From: Bacteroidota bacterium
GTDB lineage: Bacteria > Bacteroidota > Bacteroidia > Bacteroidales > Bacteroidaceae
Assembly: GCA_023425865.1 (NCBI GenBank)
Contig: JAFABV010000092.1
Coordinates: 8,245-72,244, forward strand
Length of the DNA stretch: 64,000 nucleotides
Reading direction: 5' to 3'
Below, piece after piece: positions 36,566 through 46,142 of this stretch. How positions within the stretch are numbered: the stretch's first letter is position 1; each line of letters starts with the position of its first letter. Position numbers and translations under genes: made by a program. Under the pieces are notes generated by a model. That model was given only the letters and a program-made list of their open reading frames with translations, did no database searches and was not told the origin of the DNA.

Positions 36566-37225
36566 ATGATGAAGAAGACAAGTTTTCAGGTGAAGGTATC
36601 GCTGTTAGTGGCGGCACTCACGCTGTGGGGCCAGATGGCTGAAGCCCAATCGAATGACAGTTTGCAGACACGTCGGCACCAGGAGGGTATGCCCCGTCAC
36701 CGTCAGCGTATGTTCACGGTGGCAGACGCCAACCAACTCATGACCACTCAGTTGGGGTTGGACGAGAAGCAGCAAAAGAAGGTAGAGAAACTCAATAAGC
36801 AATACGCGAGCGTCATCGAGGGCGAGAAGCCGAAGCGTAGGTCGGGCACTCCGGACAACGGTCAGGGTGGACAGCGTGGCATGTCGCGGGGCGGCCATGG
36901 CGGTCGCGGCGGCTTTGGCGGTGGTGATATGGGAGAAGGCCCCGGTGGCGGCGGCTTCGGCGGCGGTCCTCAGGGCGGTATGGGGCATGGCCCCGGTGGC
37001 CAGGGCCGACCTCAGGGCATGCCCTCAGGCAGCACATCTGCCGAGGACCTCGATGCCCAGCAGGCCAAATACGACAAGAAGCTCAGGAAAATACTGTCGG
37101 CAGACCAGTATAAGGGTTATCTGGATATCAAGCCGAAATTCTATGCACAGCGCAAAAACCGCGAGTTTCTCATGGGTGGCCAGCCGCCGATGGAACAGAA
37201 ATCGGCGGACGACGCAACGAAATAG
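36566..37225 (+). CDS. DUF4890-like exported Gly-rich protein
   Basis: A 219-residue exported protein with a signal peptide (1-27, ending MAEA). A basic N-terminal domain (QLGLDEKQQKKVEKLNKQYAS) and a C-terminal domain (SADQYKGYLDIKPKFYAQRK), both of Spy/CpxP-like helical style, flank a low-complexity Gly-rich linker (about 90-165). Bacteroidetes DUF4890 proteins have this layout; function is unknown, and a periplasmic chaperone-like role by analogy to Spy is speculation. The start at 36566 is favoured over 36500 because it gives a proper signal peptide. Confidence 0.72.
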   Translation: MMKKTSFQVKVSLLVAALTLWGQMAEAQSNDSLQTRRHQEGMPRHRQRMFTVADANQLMTTQLGLDEKQQKKVEKLNKQYASVIEGEKPKRRSGTPDNGQGGQRGMSRGGHGGRGGFGGGDMGEGPGGGGFGGGPQGGMGHGPGGQGRPQGMPSGSTSAEDLDAQQAKYDKKLRKILSADQYKGYLDIKPKFYAQRKNREFLMGGQPPMEQKSADDATK

Positions 37226-37259
37226 GCCAAGTGCGTTCAGTGCCCGAGGGCACTTGGCC
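37225..37259. terminator. bidirectional terminator between convergent genes
   Basis: A 10-bp perfect stem (GGCCAAGTGC / GCACTTGGCC) with a 15-nt loop overlaps the last base of the DUF4890 stop and precedes the EamA stop by 5 bp. Confidence 0.7.
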
Positions 37260-37264
37260 AACGG

Positions 37265-38200
37265 CTATCGCTTGCCGGCATTAGGCCACATGGTGGCCAT
37301 GATGCCGGCCATCACTAACAGGCCACCCAATATATGGTAGGCCTGTAGCCGTTCGTGCAGTATCAGGGCACCGCCGATGACGGAGAATACCGGACTGAGG
37401 TTGCTGAACACAGCCACTTGCGAAGCGGAGATCTTCGTGAGCGCATAGTTATTGGCAAACGAGGTGTAAAACGTAGATAGCACACCGAGAAACAGCACCG
37501 CGCCAATAAATTCAGGCTGGCGCAAGGGTTGCAGGAAGTTGCTGAGGTTGCCTTGGGCGGCATGGATAGACAGTGCCACCACATTAAATACAACCGTTGA
37601 CGCTCCTATCGTGAAGAAGGTGACGTCTAAGGCCTTGAATCTGCCGTTCACCTTGCGCACCAGCAGAAAATAGATGGTATTGGCCATGACGGCCAAGAGA
37701 ATCAGCACATTGCCTTTGAAAGAACCAGATGAAAAACTCAGTCCGTTATGATAGAAGATATACGCGATGCCCGCTACGGATACGACGATGCCCGCTATCT
37801 GTAGGAGTGTGTTGCGCTCTCTCAACCACAAGGTGGCGCCTACCAGGGTAAGTATGGGCAGTGAGGCCGACAATATGCCTGCCTCTAAGGCCGAGGTGTA
37901 TCTCAGTCCTAAGGTCTGTAGGGTGAAAAACAGCAAGGGGAAAAAGAAGGTAATGACACCTAACATTTTCAAGTCACCGCGACGGTATCGGGGGAAACTA
38001 AAGCCCGGACGGGCATAAACGAGCAATAACGACAGGAAGCCTATGGTAAACCGATGGGCAATGACATCGTAGACATTGGCGTGACGAAGGGCTATCTTGA
38101 CAAAAACCAGCGAAAAACCAATGATCAGCATGGCGAGCAACATGCTGATATAGGCCCTGATTTCGCGGCGTGGCGGCTGACTGTTGGGATTACTGTTCAT
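37265..38200 (-). CDS. EamA/RhaT-type DMT transporter
   Basis: A 311-residue inner membrane protein with ten predicted helices in two EamA repeats (about 15-150 and 165-300). Motifs such as LRYTSALEAGILSASLPILT and TKISASQVAVFSNLSPVFSVIGG near the ends of each repeat are typical. These proteins export amino acids or other metabolites; the substrate is unknown. Confidence 0.9.
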   Translation of the reverse strand: MNSNPNSQPPRREIRAYISMLLAMLIIGFSLVFVKIALRHANVYDVIAHRFTIGFLSLLLVYARPGFSFPRYRRGDLKMLGVITFFFPLLFFTLQTLGLRYTSALEAGILSASLPILTLVGATLWLRERNTLLQIAGIVVSVAGIAYIFYHNGLSFSSGSFKGNVLILLAVMANTIYFLLVRKVNGRFKALDVTFFTIGASTVVFNVVALSIHAAQGNLSNFLQPLRQPEFIGAVLFLGVLSTFYTSFANNYALTKISASQVAVFSNLSPVFSVIGGALILHERLQAYHILGGLLVMAGIMATMWPNAGKR

Positions 38201-38349
38201 GCTATGGTATGTGACATGGGGGCTAAAGGTGTTTGACGTTAGCCGTGCAAATGTATAAAAAATATAGTAGCAACGGTTAAAGAATGCCCTAAAAAATCAT
38301 TCGCCCTTGTGATCGTTGCGGGCAGATGGATGCCGCATCCTTATATCAT

Positions 38350-38433
38350 GATGTACGATTTCAGCCTTTTTTTCTTGTTTGTATATGCTATTCTGGTTAT
38401 CTTTGTGCTCAAATAATGCAACTCCATGAAGGG
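38350..38433 (+). repeat. 84-bp segment shared with azlC upstream region
   Basis: 38350-38433 aligns without gaps to 49210-49293 (constant offset 10860) with few mismatches, including ATGTACGATTTCAGCC and TGCTATTCTGGTTATCTTTG. Similarity stops at the ATGAAGGG where the IS256-like frame or the azlC frame goes on. Confidence 0.8.
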
Positions 38434-38590
38434 TGAGTTGGAAACCCACCTTGACGCCACCAAGCCGTTAAGCGGTCATCGCCGTAATGGCAAGATGACA
38501 GACGACACATTTTACAAGCTTGTCTATCTGGCCTATCGCAACATCCGCAAGCTCAAGATCATCCTTGGCCAACTAACGGTAACGCAATAA
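38426..38590 (+). pseudogene. IS256-like transposase remnant
   Basis: A 54-codon frame. The first part (MKGELETHLDA..NGK) looks like the N-terminal GELxxHL..RRNGK stretch of IS256-family transposases, and the second part (YKLVYLAYRNIRKL) like their extreme C terminus. The catalytic DDE core is absent, as if the middle was deleted. It overlaps the end of the minus-strand peptidase gene by 32 bp. Confidence 0.55.
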
Positions 38591-39269
38591 ACTCATCCAG
38601 TTCTTTTTTGCGTAGCTGCCAGTCGGGGAGATGCACATCAAGCAAATGAATAAAATCTTTGTTGTGGCGATGTTGCTTAAGGTGAGTCATTTCGTGTACA
38701 ACAATATATTCGATGCAACGCAGCGGAACACGGCCCAATAGCAGGTTGAACTGTATCTTCCTTGCCTCAGTCTTGCAACTGCCCCATTGCTTCTGCATGT
38801 GCAAGATAGTCCATTCAAACGAAGATTTCTTTTCATCCATCACGTCTGCCCATTTATTGACGAATGTTTCCAGTACAGGGCGCAGTTCCATGCGATAGAG
38901 CTCCTCCATGAGTGTTCTGCGGCTTTCTATTCCTGTATCCTTACGCACATACATTTCAAGATATTTTACCTTCTTGACCATGTGGACACGCTCAGTTGTA
39001 GGAATCACCTTCAGCAGATAGCGTCTTCCAAACAAATAATGGCTTTCGCCTGATACATATTCACGCTCATCCTGACGTTCTTGCGACAACACTTCCTCGT
39101 ATTGTTTTCTTATCCAAGGAAGTTTCGTATAAAGGAACATGCTCACCTCGTCATCCTTCATATAGTCGGGCACTGATATATGTACCCTCCCGTCTGGAGG
39201 ATATACAGCAAGGTGTATGTTCTTTATTCCCTTGTGTTCCACGTCTATGTCAAACTCGGCAATTCGCAT
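38559..39269 (-). CDS. M48/YgjP-like zinc metallopeptidase
   Basis: A 236-residue protein with the zinc motif HEMTH in YIVVHEMTHLKQHRHNKDF (about 191-209), a third ligand likely the downstream His in that stretch, and the WGSCKTEARKIQFNLLLGRVP motif of the DUF45/YgjP group. Genes of this family are often found at the end of type I restriction operons, as here, where the start codon overlaps the hsdR stop. Its role in restriction is unknown; it might regulate or trim restriction subunits. Confidence 0.85.
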   Translation of the reverse strand: MRIAEFDIDVEHKGIKNIHLAVYPPDGRVHISVPDYMKDDEVSMFLYTKLPWIRKQYEEVLSQERQDEREYVSGESHYLFGRRYLLKVIPTTERVHMVKKVKYLEMYVRKDTGIESRRTLMEELYRMELRPVLETFVNKWADVMDEKKSSFEWTILHMQKQWGSCKTEARKIQFNLLLGRVPLRCIEYIVVHEMTHLKQHRHNKDFIHLLDVHLPDWQLRKKELDEFIALPLVGQG

Positions 39270-42200
39270 CAGAACTCTGGATTGTGTATGGCAATGTTTA
39301 TCACGATTTCCACCTTATCGGCCGGCATCCCCTCAACCCTTTCTATTGCCTTCTGTAAGGCCCTAAGTCTCATTTTGTTTTCACGGAAGCCAATTTCTGC
39401 ATTCTCCTTGATGGCAAGATATGTACGCAAAGCAAGTGTCTCATCCTTGCCAAGGTTATCATAGAGAGCTTTCTTGCCATCAGTATTGATGTCGGCCGGG
39501 TATTCTTTTTTGCTGCCTCGCATCTCACGTAGAATCTCCACCAATTGGCTTAACTGCTCCTTGTACTCCTGAGTATGCTGCTTCAGGTCTTCGAGAATCT
39601 TGTTAAGCTTCTCACTGAGTTTGTCGTAGTAGTCAGGGTTGGCGTCACGTTTGCGGATGATGTATTTTCGCACATTGGATGCAATTGTTTCCGCTGCCGC
39701 TGGTTGCCCGCCCACTTCATTCTCTGCATCAATGATTGTGTTGATACCATCAGGGTCATCCTCTGTCCTGTTGGCATCGATGATATCGAGGAAAGAGAAA
39801 TCATCAAGTTTTTCAAGCACGTTTGATTTGGGTGCCTGGACATACTGGTCAAGCAACTGCCGCATCATGGCATTGTATTTTTTCAGGTCGGTCGAGTCGC
39901 CAGAGCGTAACATGATGGCTTTTCTCAACTCATCGTAATCAGTCACTTTTTGATGGATGGCCTTGGCTTCTTCTACCGTATATCCGGCTTCCACCATCTG
40001 GGTGGCAATGGCCAGATAACGGTTTGTCAATGTGAGAACGGCATTATAGAATTGCTCGCGCTTACTGGCATTTTCAAGAGACGCTGCTTGCTGCTCTTCT
40101 ACGGGTGTGGCAGCTTGATCGAATACGAAGTAGTCGAAATACTGGTCTGCTTCTTTGGGCTGTTTGACATATTGACAAAGCCCTTCTATCAATTCAATAC
40201 CCTCGTCGAGATCTTTCTTGCCCTGTTCCAGGCGGTTCTTCAATAGTCCGGCTACATCTTCAGAATTGAAAGCATAAAAGGCTCCACCTGTATATTGGCC
40301 GTTGGTATAGTCTTCTACGGCTCCTTTTATTTCGTCAAACAAATCCTTATAGTCTATGATATATCCAAACTCCTTTTGGTCGCTCTCCACACGGTTCACC
40401 CGGCAAACAGCCTGAAAGAGATTGTGGTCTTCCATGTGCTTGTCGATGTAGAGGTAGGTGGCTTTGGGGGCATCAAAACCTGTCAGCAGCTTGTCCACGA
40501 CAATCAGGAGTTTCATGCTACCGGGATGGTCAACAAACTCTGTCTTTGCCCATTCCTCAAATTGTATGGCCGTTTTGTCTCCCATCATCTGCTTAGCCAT
40601 GTTGCACTTGAAGGTTTCCTCGTCGTTATCGGCATCGCTGCTATGCCCCTGAGTGATGCTCACACCGTTTTGTGGGTCATAACTCGATACTACTGCTGTC
40701 TTACCCTTCAGCTCCGTACCCTCAAAACATTGCCAATACTTGTATGCCTGATATATAGAACCTGCTACCAACATGGCATTTCCATAGCCATGTGCCAGTG
40801 GTGGCAACAATATCATATCCTCGCAAATATCACGGACAATGCGCTTCACTCGCTCATCGCTCGAATAGATGTTTTGCAAGGTTGCCCATTTCTTTTGCAG
40901 GGCTTCCTTCGCCCTTGGAGTCATGTTTGTGGTCTTGGCGTCAAATATTCTGTCTATTCTTGCCTTGTCGCCCTCATCTATCTGCTGTTCCACATTACGG
41001 GCTTCGTAGCGCAGGTCGAGGATGACATGGTCGGCCACGGCCTCGTCAAACTTATAGGTATGGATGAATGAACCAAACTGCTCCATCGAGGTCAATTTGC
41101 TCTTTTTCAACAACGGCGTGCCTGTGAAACCAATCATCATCACGTCATTGCCCATGATCTTACGCATGGCCTTATGAAGGATGCCGCCTTGTGTTCGGTG
41201 ACATTCGTCAACAAAAACCACAATCTTTCCCTTGGGTGAGAAGTCAGGCGGAAGGGCGTTTGCCACTTTCTCCATCGCTTCCTCCACGCTCATCTTCGAC
41301 TTCTTGTCGCCGATTACAATCTTGTCATCGGCTTCGTTGTGCAAACCCAGTCCGAACTTGTGTATCAGGGTGCAGATGATGCTGTGCTCCGACTTGTTGA
41401 GCGTATTGCTGAGTTGGTCGCCGCTCTTCACTCGGAAAGGCTGCTCGCCAGTGTCCTTGAATCCGTTTTCGATCTGCTTGTCCAGCTCGTCACGGTCGGT
41501 AACGATGACGATACGGGCATCGTCGCCTTGTTCCTTGATCCATTGTGCGAGCCATACCATCGTGAGCGATTTGCCTGAGCCCTGCGAGTGCCAGATGATA
41601 CCACTGTCTTTTTGGGCAAACCGACGTTTGGCTGCTGCAAGGGCAAAATACTGGTTGGGGCGAGCTGCTTTCTTTATGCCGCCATCAAAGATGATGCAGT
41701 CGTGAACGAACTCCAACAGGCGATGGGGCTCAAGCATTTGGAGCAGTGACCGCATCATTTCGTTGGGATAGTCGGCTTGAGAGAACTGCGACGGCTCGCA
41801 GGGCTCGCCCGTCGGCTCTTTCCATTTCAGCCAGAACTCCTCCGGAGTCTTTATCACTCCGTATTTCAAGCCCTCGCTCTCGTTACCAGCCAAGAGAAGT
41901 TGTGTCGTCGTAAAGAAATGAAGTATCTCGCCATCTTCTTGGTTGCGACGGTTCTGACGGATGGCATCGGCCACACTGACAGAAATCTTCTTCAGTTCCA
42001 GCACTACAAGGGCAATGCCGTTCACATATACCACGATGTCGGGCCGTCGGTGCTTTAAGTCTTCCGTTACCCGTCGCACCGTCACCTCCTCTGCTATGGC
42101 AAAGTCATTGTTCAAAGGATTCTTCCAATCGATATACTGCACCAGCTTGTTAGTCATGCCATAACCTTGACTTACCATTTCACCATTACGCAACAGCTTG

Positions 42201-42466
42201 TACGTGGCAAGACTCTTGTCAAAGAGGTTGGCGTATGTGCTGCAAGCGGCAGCCTGTTTTAGCGAACGTATGGCTTCGCCTGCTTGCTGGGCGGTGCATC
42301 CCTGCTGGGCGGTGAGAAACCTGCGAAGATCTTCCTCGCGGATGTTGCTGTTCTCCACCTCTTCAAGATTGCCGATGTAGCGATACTTCGGCAATACTGA
42401 CAGCAGAAGGTCTATGGTGCGGTTCTGCGTGTCACGCTCCGGTTTAATGATTCGCTGGTATGTCAT
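39269..42466 (-). CDS. hsdR: type I restriction enzyme R subunit
   Basis: A 1065-residue motor and nuclease subunit. The N-terminal PD-(D/E)xK nuclease has RRPDIVVYVNGIALVVLELKK (about 137-157). The SF2 helicase shows Walker A in WHSQGSGKSLTMV (about 292-304), DECHRTQGG, and later motifs such as VVDKLLTGFDAP and VCRVNR. A long C-terminal helical region contacts the methylase core. It cuts DNA lacking the host methylation after translocation. The start overlaps the hsdS stop by 4 bp. Confidence 0.95.
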   Translation of the reverse strand: MTYQRIIKPERDTQNRTIDLLLSVLPKYRYIGNLEEVENSNIREEDLRRFLTAQQGCTAQQAGEAIRSLKQAAACSTYANLFDKSLATYKLLRNGEMVSQGYGMTNKLVQYIDWKNPLNNDFAIAEEVTVRRVTEDLKHRRPDIVVYVNGIALVVLELKKISVSVADAIRQNRRNQEDGEILHFFTTTQLLLAGNESEGLKYGVIKTPEEFWLKWKEPTGEPCEPSQFSQADYPNEMMRSLLQMLEPHRLLEFVHDCIIFDGGIKKAARPNQYFALAAAKRRFAQKDSGIIWHSQGSGKSLTMVWLAQWIKEQGDDARIVIVTDRDELDKQIENGFKDTGEQPFRVKSGDQLSNTLNKSEHSIICTLIHKFGLGLHNEADDKIVIGDKKSKMSVEEAMEKVANALPPDFSPKGKIVVFVDECHRTQGGILHKAMRKIMGNDVMMIGFTGTPLLKKSKLTSMEQFGSFIHTYKFDEAVADHVILDLRYEARNVEQQIDEGDKARIDRIFDAKTTNMTPRAKEALQKKWATLQNIYSSDERVKRIVRDICEDMILLPPLAHGYGNAMLVAGSIYQAYKYWQCFEGTELKGKTAVVSSYDPQNGVSITQGHSSDADNDEETFKCNMAKQMMGDKTAIQFEEWAKTEFVDHPGSMKLLIVVDKLLTGFDAPKATYLYIDKHMEDHNLFQAVCRVNRVESDQKEFGYIIDYKDLFDEIKGAVEDYTNGQYTGGAFYAFNSEDVAGLLKNRLEQGKKDLDEGIELIEGLCQYVKQPKEADQYFDYFVFDQAATPVEEQQAASLENASKREQFYNAVLTLTNRYLAIATQMVEAGYTVEEAKAIHQKVTDYDELRKAIMLRSGDSTDLKKYNAMMRQLLDQYVQAPKSNVLEKLDDFSFLDIIDANRTEDDPDGINTIIDAENEVGGQPAAAETIASNVRKYIIRKRDANPDYYDKLSEKLNKILEDLKQHTQEYKEQLSQLVEILREMRGSKKEYPADINTDGKKALYDNLGKDETLALRTYLAIKENAEIGFRENKMRLRALQKAIERVEGMPADKVEIVINIAIHNPEF

Positions 42467-43701
42467 ATCAAACGGATTTTTCCTGTTAGTAACTGTTGCA
42501 TCATGCCCTGCTTTAGGAATTGATATTTCGTGAGACGGACTTCAAGGGATTGGATTTCTGAGTCCATGTCGGAAAGAACCTGTGCAATGGCTTGCTGCTC
42601 TTCTTTTGTTTGGGGTATTTCAATAGAAGTATTTCTCAAAAGTGATTTGGAAAGATTAAATCGTGTTGAGCCTTGCGCTAACATTGTCATAATATCGCGC
42701 CCTTTGCGACTTCTCCATAAATAAGCCATGAATAAAGAGTCAATTTCTTTGTCTGAAAGTCTGAAACCAAAACAAAAGCTGTTAAGAAATAAGTCCTTAA
42801 TATCTTCAAGCAGACAAGCGCAAATGCCAACTTCATCAGGCGTTTCTGATGATGTATTGAAGAAAAGGTCACCATTCCGAGCTTCATTCTGTCTTTCATT
42901 TGGGTGAATGACCACCTTTTCAAAGATGGAAGTGTCAATGATAGGATTATTCAATACGTTGAGGAAAGTTATGTACTTAGCATTCCCCGTACCAAAGTCC
43001 TCTTTGCTCTTACCAGATAACCCATTATATGTATAACCTATATCATCGATTTTTTTAGATACCCACTTCTCATTAAACCCAGGGAGTCTCCTTTTGCCAG
43101 AAAGTAAGTCCTGCATAGCTCCCTCTTTGATGTTCCGCTTCTTTTCAATGAGCTTCTTTGTGATAGCAATTAGGTCATCCATGTCAGAGAGCGCTTCGGC
43201 AATGCGAGATTGCTCGGTTTTTTGGGGAAAAGCAACTAACGTTTTTGAAAACGTGGTTTTGTTAATTAGCGGAACAGCCTGTACAGATGCATTGCTCCTT
43301 ATATCTGACTCTCGTGTTTGAATGGCGTAATAAAGATATTCGTTGTTATAACTGCCGTTGGGCAAAACTGCGTTTATCTGCTGATTTGATGTTAAGTCAC
43401 AAAAAGCAATACCACATTTTCCTATTGTAGAACCTGTACAAGTATAAAGTATACTACCTTTGGGAATTATTCTCGACATAGAAAAACCAATCGTTGATAA
43501 TTTCTTAATTGTATTTTCTATGTATTTACTATCACCTAAATCTGCTGGGCTAACAAACAGATGAGTCGTACCGTAATTTTTAGGATTAGCAGTCGGAGGC
43601 GTACTACCATTAAGTATGTCAGCAACAGAACCAATAGGCTTCACCTCCCAATCCTCTGGAATCAAGCCCACCTCGCTTTTCTTGAACTTCGTTTCAATCA
43701 T
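42463..43701 (-). CDS. hsdS: type I restriction specificity subunit S
   Basis: A 412-residue protein with two target recognition domains (about 15-180 and 205-385). Each is followed by a conserved helix with the typical EQxxIAxxLSDMD..I motif (EQSRIAEALSDMDDLIAITKKLIEKK and EEQQAIAQVLSDMDSEIQSLE). It sets the bipartite DNA target of the complex; the target cannot be read from sequence. Local A/T-rich composition in the recognition domains differs from the flanking hsd genes, as expected for fast exchange of these domains. It overlaps both hsdM and hsdR by 4 bp. Confidence 0.94.
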   Translation of the reverse strand: MIETKFKKSEVGLIPEDWEVKPIGSVADILNGSTPPTANPKNYGTTHLFVSPADLGDSKYIENTIKKLSTIGFSMSRIIPKGSILYTCTGSTIGKCGIAFCDLTSNQQINAVLPNGSYNNEYLYYAIQTRESDIRSNASVQAVPLINKTTFSKTLVAFPQKTEQSRIAEALSDMDDLIAITKKLIEKKRNIKEGAMQDLLSGKRRLPGFNEKWVSKKIDDIGYTYNGLSGKSKEDFGTGNAKYITFLNVLNNPIIDTSIFEKVVIHPNERQNEARNGDLFFNTSSETPDEVGICACLLEDIKDLFLNSFCFGFRLSDKEIDSLFMAYLWRSRKGRDIMTMLAQGSTRFNLSKSLLRNTSIEIPQTKEEQQAIAQVLSDMDSEIQSLEVRLTKYQFLKQGMMQQLLTGKIRLI

Positions 43702-46142
43702 AGCTCAAACCCCATTTCTTTAAGGTGGTTAAACACTAATGCTTCTTTTTGGGCAAAGGATTGGCTTAGTTCGCTAAGCGTAAACTCATAGCGGCTGTGC
43801 ATGTCGTTCACCTCGGTCACGATGCGGTGCAGGGCTGTCTGCATTTCGTCGCCGATACGCGATGAAATGTCGGCAAGCCATTTGTCGCTTACAATCACAT
43901 TTCGGGCATCGTCCTCCGTCAGTTCGCCATACACGCGTACTATCTCCTTATAGAGCTGCGCATCGAGTGCTTTTATCTCTGCCTTGACAGCCTTTTCGCT
44001 CTCCAACAAATCAAGATACTGCTGCCAGAGCATGCGCTGCTGGTCGGAATACACATTTCGCATTTCGGGCTTTTTGGCTTCCTTCTGTTTCTTCTTGATG
44101 TTGGCGGCATTCAGCTTGCCATAGAAGAGGGCTTCGTCAAGATAGTCTTCGTTTTCTTCTGTCATGGTTTTTATCTTCTCCTGAATGTCGGCGAGTGCGG
44201 CGGTCTTTTCGTCAAACTGCCACTTCAGGTCGTTCAAGAACACCTTGACTGCAAGGTCAACAGGAAGCAAGTCGCAAGAGAGGTCTGTCCATTTGGGGCT
44301 TTTCTTTGTCGGCATGATGAGACGTGGCATCCATCCGTCACGCGAAATCATAAACAGGTCGTCCTGCAGGGTGTCGTTATAGTAGCCAAGCAACTGGTCA
44401 TAGACGTCATACGCATCGACAAGCGTAGTGGCCTTCAAGAATGTGTCAAGGAGGCTTTGCCCCCACAAGGCAATGACATCCTTCGGCTTGCTGTCCTTGC
44501 CAACAGCCAGCATGAGCGGCTGTGTCTGGTCACACCATTTCTGGATCGTGTCATCGAACACATCCCTCTGCGTCTTGAAGCTCTTCTCGTTGCTGATGGC
44601 CTCAGCAACGCTCTGCTTCTCGACAGCCAACGAGAAGAATCCTTCACGGAACGGCACGAACAAGGCTGTACGCAGCGACGGACAGATGTCCCAGTACTTC
44701 TGCAGGCGGTCAATGTCAGCGACCGGTATTCCACCGTGCAGATGACCGTCGATGTTCTGGTGAATCTCTTTGTCCTTTGGAACGACATAACGCGACATGT
44801 TCAGGTTGAATGCGTTGCGCTGTATCTCGTACATCGGAGCATCCTCGCCGTCCTGTTGAGTAGTCTCGAAGGTAGACAGGTGGGCAAAATGTGGCTCGTC
44901 TTTGCGCCGTCTCCAAACATCAATCACTCGTTTGATGTCCTGCTCGCGCAGACGTATCTTGGAGTCTGCATCCTTATAGCCCAGTTCGCTGGCATCGATG
45001 AAGAACACGCCGTCCTGCACCCGGTGGTTGTCGAGTATAAGCACATTACCGGCAATGGAAGTGCCATAGAACGCATTGGCGGGGAAGGCGATGATGCCAG
45101 AGAGCAACCGTTGCTCGATAAGCCACTTGCGCAACTTCTCCTCATCACCGCCACGTGTCAGCACGCCATTGGGCAGGATGATGGCACACTTACCGTCAGA
45201 CTTCATAGACTTGACACAATGGAGCAGGAAGGCAAAATCGCCATACTGCTGTGGCGGGACGCCCATTTCGGAACTCCAGCGCCCCCAGGTGTCGTCGTTT
45301 TTGGCGGTCAGCATCCAATTGTGGAGTGAGAATTTGGGATTGCTCACCACGTAGTTATAGGTCTGCAGCTTGCCATTCACCACATGCTTGGGCGAATTGA
45401 GCGTGTCGCCTTGGAGGATGTTTGGTGTTTCGCAGCCATGGATGACCATGTTCATATACGACAACTCGATGTTGGCCGGGTCAATGTCCTGCCCGTCGAG
45501 ACTGACATTGTGCTTGGCAGCAGCACGCACCCGGAGGAGCAGAGACCCCGATCCGCAAGTGGGGTCGTATGCTGACACCATCGGGCGGTCATCCTGATCA
45601 ATGCCGATGAGCAATGCCATTAGTCGGCTAATCTCAGTAGGCGTATAGAATTGTCCTTTGTCCTTGCCGGCAAGACTGGCGAAGTTTCGCATTAAAAACT
45701 CGTAGGCATCACCGATGAGGTCGTCGTCGGCAGCGCGATTGTGTGAGAAATCCAGTCCGTCGTCTTGGAATGCAGCAACCAGTTCCGAAATCAGTTTGGA
45801 ACTGTCCTCTGCATTTCCGAGTTTCTTGTCACAGAAATCATGGTCAGACAAGTTGATGATGTCCTGCAGGCCGTTGGCTTCAGAGATCTTCCCGATGATT
45901 TTGTTCAACGAGTCGCCAATGTTTTTCGTTCCTTTCAGAGCTACAATATCCTCAAAGAAACATCCTTCGGGTATCTCCAGCACCGTGTTGTCACCCGACT
46001 TCACTTTGTCGGAAATGTATTTTAGGAACAGAATAATCAGCACATAGTTTTTGAACGATTCTGCACCAATGCCACTGTTGCTACGGAGTTTGTTGGCACA
46101 TTTGGTCAGCGTGCTGTAGATTTCAGATTTCTTTAATGCCAT
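43698..46142 (-). CDS. hsdM: type I restriction adenine methylase subunit M
   Basis: An 814-residue N6-adenine methyltransferase. SAM motif I is DPTCGSGSLLLRV (about 191-203). The catalytic motif IV reads SNPKF instead of the usual NPPF/Y, so its second Pro is replaced by Lys. An extra C-terminal part of about 300 residues is mostly helical or coiled coil (about 620-800). The 814-residue length is well above the 500-residue standard but known for one Bacteroidetes/Proteobacteria subgroup. It is first in the hsdM-hsdS-hsdR order, behind the promoter at 46322. Confidence 0.93.
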   Translation of the reverse strand: MALKKSEIYSTLTKCANKLRSNSGIGAESFKNYVLIILFLKYISDKVKSGDNTVLEIPEGCFFEDIVALKGTKNIGDSLNKIIGKISEANGLQDIINLSDHDFCDKKLGNAEDSSKLISELVAAFQDDGLDFSHNRAADDDLIGDAYEFLMRNFASLAGKDKGQFYTPTEISRLMALLIGIDQDDRPMVSAYDPTCGSGSLLLRVRAAAKHNVSLDGQDIDPANIELSYMNMVIHGCETPNILQGDTLNSPKHVVNGKLQTYNYVVSNPKFSLHNWMLTAKNDDTWGRWSSEMGVPPQQYGDFAFLLHCVKSMKSDGKCAIILPNGVLTRGGDEEKLRKWLIEQRLLSGIIAFPANAFYGTSIAGNVLILDNHRVQDGVFFIDASELGYKDADSKIRLREQDIKRVIDVWRRRKDEPHFAHLSTFETTQQDGEDAPMYEIQRNAFNLNMSRYVVPKDKEIHQNIDGHLHGGIPVADIDRLQKYWDICPSLRTALFVPFREGFFSLAVEKQSVAEAISNEKSFKTQRDVFDDTIQKWCDQTQPLMLAVGKDSKPKDVIALWGQSLLDTFLKATTLVDAYDVYDQLLGYYNDTLQDDLFMISRDGWMPRLIMPTKKSPKWTDLSCDLLPVDLAVKVFLNDLKWQFDEKTAALADIQEKIKTMTEENEDYLDEALFYGKLNAANIKKKQKEAKKPEMRNVYSDQQRMLWQQYLDLLESEKAVKAEIKALDAQLYKEIVRVYGELTEDDARNVIVSDKWLADISSRIGDEMQTALHRIVTEVNDMHSRYEFTLSELSQSFAQKEALVFNHLKEMGFEL

